From NCBI RefSeq assembly GCF_001613065.1, contig NZ_BDBQ01000106.1:1-53142 (forward strand): a DNA stretch of 53,142 nt. Direction: 5' to 3'. Under the pieces are notes generated by a model that was given only the letters and a program-made list of their open reading frames with translations, made no database searches and had not been told where the DNA came from. Source of the stretch: Nocardia miyunensis NBRC 108239 (GTDB lineage: Bacteria; Actinomycetota; Actinomycetes; Mycobacteriales; Mycobacteriaceae). Both the position numbers and the translations under genes were made by a program. Positions within the stretch are counted from its first letter, which is position 1, and each line of letters begins with the position of its first letter. Of this stretch, positions 47,326 through 53,142 are shown piece after piece.

Positions 47326-48285
47326 GTGACCACCGCGCTGATCGACGTCCACGCCCACTTCGTCACCGAGCGCTACGTCGCGGCCGCGCGCGCCGCCGGA
47401 CACGACCGTCCCGATGGCATGCCGGGCTGGCCGGAATGGAGTCCCGAGGCGCATCTGGCGCTGATGGACGAATCCGGCATCGCGACTTCGATGCTGTCGG
47501 TGTCCTCGCCCGGCGTGCACTTCGGTGACGACACCGCCGCGCGCGAGTTGGCCAGGGAGGTCAATGAATTCGCGATCGAGGTGGTGCGTGCGCATCCCGG
47601 ACGGTTCGGCCACCTCGCGAGTCTGCCGCTGCCCGACATCGACGGCTCGCTGACCGAAATCGCTTATGCGCTCGATGTTCTCGGCAGCGACGGGGTGGCG
47701 ATCGAGACCAACGCGCACGGCCGCTATCTCGGCGACGACCACTACGTCCCGGTCTGGGCCGAACTCGACCGCCGCGGCGCCGCGGTGTTCGTGCATCCCA
47801 CCTCGCCGCCGCATGCCGAGGCGATTTCGGTCGGGTTGCCGCGTCCGATGCTGGAGTTCCTGTTCGACACCGCGCGGTCGGCGACGGATCTGCTCTTCGC
47901 CGGAGTCTTCGAGCGGTATCCCGGGATCCGGTGGATCTTCACCCACGGCGGTGGCGTGCTGCCGTTGCTCGCCGATCGCATCCACCTGTTCCGGACCGCG
48001 TTCGCCGGGAATCAGCAGGAGCGGACGACCTCGGAACAGCTGCGCGGTCTGTGGTTCGACATGGCGGGAACGCCTTTCCCGCACCAGATTCCGGCGCTGG
48101 AGGCCGCGTTCGGTCTCGACCGTCTGGTCTACGGGAGCGACTATTGCTGGACGCCGCAGGCCGCCGTGGCCGCGCAGATCGCCGGTATCGATGCCGCCGA
48201 CAGACCGGGCGAGCCCACGTGGCGCACCCTCACCACCCGGCATACCCGGAAACTGTTCCCGGCGCTGAACCGGGACTCCGAGTGA
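47326..48285 (+). CDS. ACMSD-like amidohydrolase/decarboxylase, intact
   Basis: A 319-aa amidohydrolase_2 protein with all metal ligands of the family: DVHAHF at the start, FVHPTSPP, IFTHGGGVLP and VYGSDYCW with the metal Asp. Members decarboxylate or hydrolyse aromatic and ring-cleavage acids. The GTG at 47326 gives DVHAH near the N-terminus as usual; a TATCGT that fits a -10 hexamer lies at 47314-47319, so the message may be leaderless. It is a stand-alone gene between lipases and a convergent PIG-L gene. It is not closely similar to the altered amidohydrolase at 31680. Confidence 0.88.
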   Translation: MTTALIDVHAHFVTERYVAAARAAGHDRPDGMPGWPEWSPEAHLALMDESGIATSMLSVSSPGVHFGDDTAARELAREVNEFAIEVVRAHPGRFGHLASLPLPDIDGSLTEIAYALDVLGSDGVAIETNAHGRYLGDDHYVPVWAELDRRGAAVFVHPTSPPHAEAISVGLPRPMLEFLFDTARSATDLLFAGVFERYPGIRWIFTHGGGVLPLLADRIHLFRTAFAGNQQERTTSEQLRGLWFDMAGTPFPHQIPALEAAFGLDRLVYGSDYCWTPQAAVAAQIAGIDAADRPGEPTWRTLTTRHTRKLFPALNRDSE

Positions 48286-48290
48286 GCGTG

Positions 48291-48328
48291 TGAATCCGGA
48301 TGCCGATCGTGGTCGGCATCCGGATTCA
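48291..48328. terminator. bidirectional terminator between convergent genes
   Basis: A perfect 16-base inverted repeat, TGAATCCGGATGCCGA (48291-48306) and TCGGCATCCGGATTCA (48313-48328), with a 6-base loop lies between the convergent amidohydrolase and PIG-L genes. It is the longest perfect stem in the window after the lipase palindrome. Confidence 0.88.
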
Positions 48329-48367
48329 TTCGGACATCGCGTCCGTCCGGCGTCGCCGATGCGGCGG

Positions 48368-49180
48368 TCAGCGGAGCCCGGCGAAGAGGTCGGTTTCCTG
48401 GTCGGGCGCGGTGGGGACGCGGTTGAAGTGGCGGGTGAAGCTCTCGGTGGCGAAGATCATCTGCTGTAGATCCGACGGCATGCGCAGGAACGGCACGCTG
48501 TCGCCCTGGCTGGCGTGGGCTTCGAGCGCCTTGACCTTGCGCTGCGCGTACGGGGCCACGTCGACGAACGCGGTGATCCGATCCATCGGTGTGCCGAAGT
48601 CCTCCGGCGGCTCGAAATCGGCGAAGCCCCGCGCGCGCAGTTCCGCGAACATCTCGAGGGAGCTCTCGCGCGGAATCGCGGCGTAGTACAGCTTGTCCGG
48701 AATACCGGTCGCCGTGGTCGCCGCCACCGCGATGCGGTTGGCCTGGATGTGGTCGGGGTGGCCGTAGTTGCCGTTCTCGTCGTAGGTGAGGACCACCTGG
48801 GGGCGGTACCGCCGGATGAGGTCCGCGAGCCGCTCGGTCGCCTGCTCGACCGGGATGTTGCGGAAGGCCTCCGGATCGTGGTTGCCCGCCCAGCCGTCCA
48901 TGCCCGAATCCCGGTAGCCGAGCAGTTCGACGTGCTCGATGCCCAGCAGTGACGCCGACTCGCGGAGTTCGGAAAGGCGTTGTGCGCGTACCGCATTCGG
49001 GTCATGGCCGGGTTCGCCGGGCTTGATGCCGCCGGGTGCGTCACCCTGTTCGCCGTTGGTGCAGGTCACCAGGACCGTCCGGATGCCTTCGGCGGCGTAC
49101 CGCGCGAAAACCCCGCCGGTGCTGATGACCTCGTCGTCCGGATGGGCGTGTACCGCCATGATGGTCAGTTGGTCGGCCAT
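48368..49180 (-). CDS. PIG-L family deacetylase (MshB/Mca-like)
   Basis: A 270-aa zinc-dependent deacetylase of the LmbE/PIG-L family. Zinc ligands and catalytic Asp are in VHAHPDDE (His13, Asp15, Asp16) and NYGHPDHIQ. LTYDENGNYGHPDH closely follows the pattern of mycothiol conjugate amidase and MshB, consistent with an actinobacterium that makes mycothiol. It may act on a mycothiol conjugate or another N-acetylglucosaminyl compound. It is divergent from the ECF sigma factor. Confidence 0.88.
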   Translation of the reverse strand: MADQLTIMAVHAHPDDEVISTGGVFARYAAEGIRTVLVTCTNGEQGDAPGGIKPGEPGHDPNAVRAQRLSELRESASLLGIEHVELLGYRDSGMDGWAGNHDPEAFRNIPVEQATERLADLIRRYRPQVVLTYDENGNYGHPDHIQANRIAVAATTATGIPDKLYYAAIPRESSLEMFAELRARGFADFEPPEDFGTPMDRITAFVDVAPYAQRKVKALEAHASQGDSVPFLRMPSDLQQMIFATESFTRHFNRVPTAPDQETDLFAGLR

Positions 49181-49284
49181 GAGTTCCCGTCCGTGTGTGC
49201 TCGGCGATTCGGTCCTGTCACTCTACGAATGAACACCGACATCGACGCGGTGATTCCGCGCCGAGCGGAATCGGGCGGCTGGGC

Positions 49285-49296
49285 TAGCATTGGCCG
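49285..49296 (+). promoter_or_regulatory. -10 element directly before the sigma-factor GTG (leaderless start)
   Basis: TAGCAT at 49285-49290 fits the actinobacterial TAnnnT -10 pattern and lies six bases before the GTG at 49297, so transcription would begin at or within the start codon. No ribosome-binding sequence is seen. A perfect inverted repeat GATTCCGC/GCGGAATC (49252-49259 and 49265-49272) sits where a -35 or operator would be. Confidence 0.55.
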
Positions 49297-50253
49297 GTGA
49301 GCTCATCGCCGGGGCAGGCGGGGATGGATTCCAGCGCACTCGAGGCGTTGCGGGTTCCGCTGACCGGGTACTGCTATCGCCTGCTCGGCACGGCCGCCGA
49401 CACCGACGATGCCGTGCAGGAGACCTTGATTCGCGCCTACACCCGGTTCGATGCGTACGATCCGAACCGGGCCCGGTTGTCGACCTGGGTACACGCCATC
49501 GCCACCAATGTATGCCTGGACATGCTGCGCGCGGCCCGGCGGCGCATGCTGATCTGGGAGGGGCCGTCGACGCCCGATTTCGATCCGGAGGCGGTACTGC
49601 CCGACCGGTGGCTGGATCCGATGCCCGACGCCCGCCTGATCGACACCGACGACCCCGCCGAGCTGGCCATCCAGCGCGAATCGGTGCGGCTGGCCTTCGT
49701 CGCGGCGCTACAGCATCTGCCGCCGCGGCAGCGGGCGGTACTGGTCCTGCGCGACGTGCTGGCCTTCACCGCCGCCGAGACCGCGGACATGCTCGGCGTC
49801 AGCGTCGCGGCGGCGAACAGCGCGTTGCAGCGGGCCCGCGGCACGCTGGCCGCCGCGCGGGCGAGCGCGTCGCAGCCCAACCTGGAGGCCGCCGACCAGG
49901 ATCTGCTCCGGCGGTACACGACGGCCTTCGAGAATCACGACGTCGCCGGACTGGCCGCGGTGCTGTGCGCGGACGCCGAATCGGGTATGCCGCCGTTCGC
50001 GTGGCGGATGACCGGCCGCGATGCCACGCTGGCGGTGTTCGCCTCGAGCGACGCCTGCGCCGGGGACCGGATGGTGCCGGTCCGGATGAACGGCGTCACC
50101 GGTGTGGGCCAGTACCGGCCCGATGCGCAGGGAGTGCTGCGTCCCTTCGCGCTGGTGGCCGTGCACGCGCGCGCCGGCGCGATCGCGCAGCTGGTCACCT
50201 TCCTCGGCAGCGGGGACAGATTCGCCGAATTCGGACTCCCCGCGACAATCTGA
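49297..50253 (+). CDS. ECF RNA polymerase sigma factor with SnoaL-like C-terminal domain
   Basis: A 318-aa extracytoplasmic-function sigma factor of the SigG/SigJ-like type. Region 2 is GYCYRLLGTAADTDDAVQETLIRAYTRFDAY; region 4 is LPPRQRAVLVLRDVLAFTAAETADMLGVSVAAANSALQRARGTL (named by ends). A C-terminal NTF2/SnoaL-like domain follows (DLLRRYTTAFENHDVAGLAAVL to the end), which in these groups replaces or assists an anti-sigma factor. No anti-sigma gene is adjacent. The following DinB-type gene lies 75 bases downstream and may be its target. Confidence 0.92.
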   Translation: MSSSPGQAGMDSSALEALRVPLTGYCYRLLGTAADTDDAVQETLIRAYTRFDAYDPNRARLSTWVHAIATNVCLDMLRAARRRMLIWEGPSTPDFDPEAVLPDRWLDPMPDARLIDTDDPAELAIQRESVRLAFVAALQHLPPRQRAVLVLRDVLAFTAAETADMLGVSVAAANSALQRARGTLAAARASASQPNLEAADQDLLRRYTTAFENHDVAGLAAVLCADAESGMPPFAWRMTGRDATLAVFASSDACAGDRMVPVRMNGVTGVGQYRPDAQGVLRPFALVAVHARAGAIAQLVTFLGSGDRFAEFGLPATI

Positions 50254-50327
50254 TCGCACACCGATTATTTCCGGTCGTCCCGGTCGTAACAGTGATGACC
50301 CACGTTCTCCGAGCGGAAGGATCGGCA

Positions 50328-50927
50328 ATGACCGGCACCGACGACCACACCCCCGAACGCGAGCACACGATCGCCGAACGCGAACGTCTCGCGGACCTGC
50401 TCGCGGGATTGATCCCCGACCAGTGGGCGACGCCCTCGCTGTGCGAGGGATGGCGTATCCGGGAGGTCCTCGCCCACATGACCATGCCCTATCGGACCGG
50501 GCCGCTGTCGTTTCTGACGGGGTTGATCGCCGCCCGATTCTCCTTCGACCGTTATGCGGACAAGGCCGCGCACCGCGACACCGCCCGGCTCTCGGATGCC
50601 GAGTTGCTCGCGGCGCTGCGCGACAACGCGCGGCACCCGTGGCGTCCCCCGGGCGGCGGCGCCGCGGGCGCGCTGAGCCACGACGTCATCCACGGCCTGG
50701 ACATCACCGAGCCGCTCGGCCTGCCGTCGGCACCCCCGGAGCGCATCGCCATGGTACTGAACAGCTCGACGCCGAAATCCTTCGCCTACTTCGGCATCGA
50801 CCTGGCCGGTCGGCAACTGCGCGCCACCGACGCCGAGGTCGTTGTCGGCTCGGGCGCGCCGATCACCATGCCCGCCAAGGACATCCTGCTCGCCGTCACC
50901 GGCCGCCGCGCCCTGCCGGCGAACTGA
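50328..50927 (+). CDS. maleylpyruvate isomerase/DinB family mycothiol-dependent protein
   Basis: A 199-aa DinB-fold protein of the MDMPI type. ERERLADLLAGLIPDQWATPSLCEGWRIREVLAHMTMP is the N-terminal helix pair with the first metal His, and LSHDVIHGLDITEPLG the second metal site (named by parts). Such proteins use mycothiol as cofactor or thiol donor. GGAAGGA stands six bases before the ATG at 50328; earlier in-frame starts overlap the sigma-factor gene. Substrate is unknown. Confidence 0.85.
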   Translation: MTGTDDHTPEREHTIAERERLADLLAGLIPDQWATPSLCEGWRIREVLAHMTMPYRTGPLSFLTGLIAARFSFDRYADKAAHRDTARLSDAELLAALRDNARHPWRPPGGGAAGALSHDVIHGLDITEPLGLPSAPPERIAMVLNSSTPKSFAYFGIDLAGRQLRATDAEVVVGSGAPITMPAKDILLAVTGRRALPAN

Positions 50928-51301
50928 CCGCGGCGACGCGCATCGGGATTTCGTGGACATCGGTTCGTTCCCGGTGACTTTCGGCTCTTGTACATATTCG
51001 GTGGTTGCGTGTCGCCGCGGTCTCGCAATGACCTTGTCGTTCGACCTGGCCGCGCGGCCGGTCCCGCGTCGGCCCATCGAGTGAGGGTCGGACCGAGGAC
51101 ATCGTGCCGACCGTCAACGGCTGCTGTGCCGTGCCGTCGCGCTGACATCGCGCTACCGCTCCGCGAGCTGTCCTCGCGCTCCCCGTAAGCCCGCGCCGCC
51201 GTGCGATTCTCGCGCGCCCGCCGCGGTCGGCGGCGTCGCGGGGAACGAATTGGCGACTCGCAGTAGGGATGTGACCGCAACCAGCCGCTCGAGCAGATGG
51301 G
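50928..51301. other. intergenic region without a recognisable gene
   Basis: About 370 bases between the DinB-type gene and the IdeR-like box. Open frames here are short, on both strands, and have no family features or ribosome-binding sites. Nothing beyond scattered GC-rich imperfect repeats was noticed. Confidence 0.6.
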
Positions 51302-51320
51302 TTAGGTTATGCTGTCCAAT
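51302..51320. promoter_or_regulatory. IdeR/DtxR-like iron box
   Basis: TTAGGTTATGCTGTCCAAT matches the actinobacterial iron-box pattern TTAGGTTAGGCTAACCTAA at 14 of 19 positions, with the left half perfect for eight bases. It overlaps a possible -10 (TAGGTT) about 26 bases before the TTG start of the operon. That would place the ABC operon under iron (or Mn) repression. The right half is weak. Confidence 0.5.
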
Positions 51321-51345
51321 ATTCTCTGTGGTGAGGGGGAGTCGG

Positions 51346-51462
51346 TTGAGTCTGTCGCGGCGGCGGTTTCTGGGGGCCGGTCTGGTTGGTGCGAGTGCTG
51401 TCGTCGCCGCGGCGGCCTGCGGCAACGACCCCGGGGGTGCGGGCGAGCCGCGACGTTGCTGA
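51346..51462 (+). pseudogene. remnant of an ABC substrate-binding lipoprotein gene (signal peptide only)
   Basis: TTG at 51346 follows GAGGGGGAG and encodes MSLSRRRFLGAGLVGAS and AVVAAAACGND: a Tat motif (SRRRFLG), hydrophobic core and lipobox AAAC, the normal start of a peptide/nickel-type binding protein. It then stops at 51460-51462 after only 38 residues. The rest of the binding protein (normally about 500 aa) is missing, and the next bases are the first membrane span of the permease in another frame. This is best explained by an internal deletion. Confidence 0.75.
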
Positions 51463-52343
51463 TCGTGCTGTTCGTCGTGTGGGCGGCGGTAGACCTGCTG
51501 CCGGGAAACGGTGTCGCCGCGGTACTCGGCCGCGACGCCACACCCGCGCAGATCGCCGCACGTGAACACGCCCTGGGACTGGATCGTCCGCTGCCGGTCC
51601 GGTTCGCGTCGTGGCTGGGCGGGTTGTTCACCGGCGACTTCGGCGCGACCGTGCGCGGCGCGTCCATCAATGCCCTGCTGGACACCAAGTTCCCCAGCAC
51701 CCTGCTGCTGGGTGGTGTGGCGCTGGCGGTGACGGCCGCCGCCGCGCTGGCCGGTGGCGCCTGGTGGACGATGCGCCCGCGCGGGCCGGTGGCGCGCGTG
51801 CTCGGGCCGACTACGACGATGGTGATCGCGATACCCGAATTCGTGATCGCGACGCTGCTGGTGTTCGTCTTCTCACTGGGTGCGGGGTGGTTTCCGGCGG
51901 TGACGCAGATCGATCACGCCGGGCGGCCCGCGCAGTGGTCGATGCTCGTGCTGCCGGTGCTCGCTCTGGCAATTCCCCAGTCGGGCTGGAACATTCGCGT
52001 CACCCGCGCGGCCTTGGCGGAGGCGGCGGCCCTGCCGCACGTGCACGCCGCCGAACTGGACGGCCTGCCCGCCCGGCGGATCATGACGCACCACATCCTG
52101 CCGATCGCCGCACCGACCATCGCCGCGTCGCTGGTGACCTCGGCCGGGATGCTGCTGGGCGGGGCGCTGGTGGTCGAGACGATCTTCAACTATCCCGGCA
52201 TCGGATCGGTGCTGGCGAGCTCGGTCACCGACCGGGACGCTTCGGTCGTCGTCTCCGTCGTCGCGGTGACCGGCGCGGTGATCACGCTCGCGCTGTTGCT
52301 GGCGGATGCGTTGCGGGCGTGGGCAGTTCGGGGGCGGCTGTGA
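51456..52343 (+). CDS. ABC transporter permease, DppB/OppB type, N-terminus at a deletion junction
   Basis: Permease of a peptide/nickel/opine-type importer. Homology begins at GRAATLLIVLFVVWAAVD just after the junction at about 51441, so roughly ten N-terminal residues are lost but the first membrane span is whole. LLPGNGVAAVLGRDATPAQIAAREHALGLDRPLPVRF is the normal periplasmic loop, and AAELDGLPARRIMTHHILPIAAPTIAASL the ATPase-contact loop (named by ends). The TTG at 51456 overlaps the stop of the signal-peptide remnant (TTGCTGA), so re-initiation could still make a 295-aa protein. An ATG at 51309 is in frame but lies in the iron box. Confidence 0.75.
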   Translation: MLIVLFVVWAAVDLLPGNGVAAVLGRDATPAQIAAREHALGLDRPLPVRFASWLGGLFTGDFGATVRGASINALLDTKFPSTLLLGGVALAVTAAAALAGGAWWTMRPRGPVARVLGPTTTMVIAIPEFVIATLLVFVFSLGAGWFPAVTQIDHAGRPAQWSMLVLPVLALAIPQSGWNIRVTRAALAEAAALPHVHAAELDGLPARRIMTHHILPIAAPTIAASLVTSAGMLLGGALVVETIFNYPGIGSVLASSVTDRDASVVVSVVAVTGAVITLALLLADALRAWAVRGRL

Positions 52344-53142
52344 GCGTCTCGATGCGGTATGCGCGCGCGGGCGCGGTCGCGTCACCGGCCGTCGCGGTCG
52401 TCGTGCTGGCCGTCGCCGGACCGTTCCTGGCCGCGCATCCGGCCGCCGAACCCGTGGACATTCCGTATGCGCCGCCCTCGGCGACCGCGGTGCTGGGCAC
52501 CGATCACCTGGGCCAGGACGTCCTGAGCCGGGTACTGCTCGGGGGATGGGGACTGCTGGTGCTGGCGGCGGTCATCGCTGTGCTGGTGACCGGGCTCGCC
52601 TCGGTGATCGGCGCGGTCGCCGCGTTGCGGCCCGCGATCGGCGCGCTGATCGAGCGCACCACCGACGCGCTGATGCTCGCCCCGCCGGTGCTGGCGATCC
52701 TGCTGGTCATGCTGTCGTGGCCGGAATCGGGCACGGCCGGGCTGGTGGTGATCGCGGTGGTCGTCGGAACTCCCTACACCGCAAGGGTATTCGCGGCCGC
52801 AGCCGCGCGGACCGCTTCCTCGGGGTATGTGGAGGTCGCCGTGGCGAGCGGAGAACGGCTGTCGTACTTGATTTTTCGAGAAGTGCTGCCGAACCTGCGC
52901 GAGACGGTCGCGACGCAGCTGGGGTTACGGTTCGTCGAGGCCACCTATCTGGTCAGCACGGCCGCATTCCTGCAATTGCCCACCTCGATCGGGGAAACGA
53001 ACTGGGCACTGATGGTTCGGGAGAACAGCGCGGGCATCCTGCTCAACCCCTACGCCGTGGTCGCGCCCGCGGTGGCCATCGGGGTGCTCGCGGTCGGTGT
53101 GAACGCCACCATCGGTGTGCTCGGCCGCCGGATGGTGATCGC
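52340..53142 (+). CDS. ABC transporter permease, DppC/OppC type, 3' end outside window
   Basis: Second permease of the importer. The GTG at 52340 overlaps the stop of the first permease as GTGA. The frame encodes an N-terminal span (VAVVVLAVAGPFLAAHPAAE), the family motif VLGTDHLGQDVLSRVLLGG, four more spans, and the ATPase-contact loop VEVAVASGERLSYLIFREVLPNL. It is open to the last base of the window, about 267 codons seen; such proteins usually have about 270-300 residues. ATPase genes probably follow. Confidence 0.9.
   Translation, partial: MSVSMRYARAGAVASPAVAVVVLAVAGPFLAAHPAAEPVDIPYAPPSATAVLGTDHLGQDVLSRVLLGGWGLLVLAAVIAVLVTGLASVIGAVAALRPAIGALIERTTDALMLAPPVLAILLVMLSWPESGTAGLVVIAVVVGTPYTARVFAAAAARTASSGYVEVAVASGERLSYLIFREVLPNLRETVATQLGLRFVEATYLVSTAAFLQLPTSIGETNWALMVRENSAGILLNPYAVVAPAVAIGVLAVGVNATIGVLGRRMVI

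Noticed and set aside
51309..51455. ATG at 51309 as the permease start
   Set aside because: It lies inside the IdeR-like box and -10 region and would add 49 residues of unrelated sequence read in the wrong frame of the binding-protein signal peptide.
1..53142. tRNA, rRNA, integrase, transposase or phage genes
   Set aside because: No recognisable clover-leaf gene, ribosomal RNA stretch or mobile-element protein was found on reading both strands; the 24.8-28.3 kb island therefore has no visible transfer machinery.

Overview
The window is very GC-rich and packed with short-gap operons that use many GTG/TTG starts and 4-base ATGA/GTGA stop-start overlaps. It holds a carboxylic acid reductase, mycothiol-type enzymes, a possible IdeR/DtxR-like box, CalA-type secreted lipases and a leucine-degradation locus laid out like Mycobacterium tuberculosis Rv2498c-Rv2504c. 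Together these point to a mycolic-acid actinobacterium, most probably Nocardia or a close relative. No rRNA, tRNA, CRISPR array, transposase or integrase was seen.

Layout: (1) 0-3.8 kb: end of an SDR gene, an acyl-CoA dehydrogenase divergent from a TetR gene across an array of CAGTACTG palindromes, and a four-repeat membrane protein. (2) 3.8-9.1 kb: a GntR/FCD regulator divergent from an ABC importer, flavin monooxygenase and OsmC operon, probably for organosulfur scavenging, preceded by a GTATAC palindrome and a 14-codon upstream ORF. (3) 9.1-13.5 kb: carboxylic acid reductase and an upstream TetR gene. (4) 13.6-24.6 kb: leucine catabolism: TetR, accD1, accA1, acyl-CoA dehydrogenase, MaoC hydratase, CitE lyase, then IclR and divergent scoA-scoB-thiolase. 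The set can carry isovaleryl-CoA to acetyl-CoA, but the thiolase has a one-base frameshift. Three junctions in this locus contain duplicated start-site-like spacers that stay open in frame. (5) 24.8-28.3 kb: an accessory island of lower GC: a cold-shock-like protein, an HTH-DUF5753/DUF6879 operon, and a divergent cassette of five tiny overlapping genes, one encoding a secreted protein whose C-terminus lies in the -1 frame. (6) 28.3-37.6 kb: two divergent operons for an unidentified meta-cleavage aromatic pathway (FAD hydroxylase, NTF2-like, FAH, RidA; amidohydrolase, DUF3500, extradiol dioxygenase, RraA, HpaH, HpaI). (7) 37.8-39.1 kb: a pair of paralogous secreted glycine-zipper proteins. (8) 39.1-44.1 kb: an MFS pump, a GcvT/LigM-like demethylase and a MarR regulator, flanked by two decayed relatives of the demethylase. 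(9) 44.1-51 kb: tandem secreted lipases, an intact amidohydrolase, a PIG-L deacetylase, a probably leaderless ECF sigma factor and a mycothiol-dependent DinB-type protein. (10) 51.3-53.1 kb: an oligopeptide-type ABC operon with an IdeR-like box, in which the binding-protein gene appears deleted down to its signal peptide and joined to the first permease; the second permease runs off the window.

Functionally the window is a string of separately regulated catabolic modules, most with a dedicated TetR, GntR, IclR or MarR regulator and a recognisable palindrome in the promoter. All functions are inferred from motifs and gene context read by eye; no database search was run.
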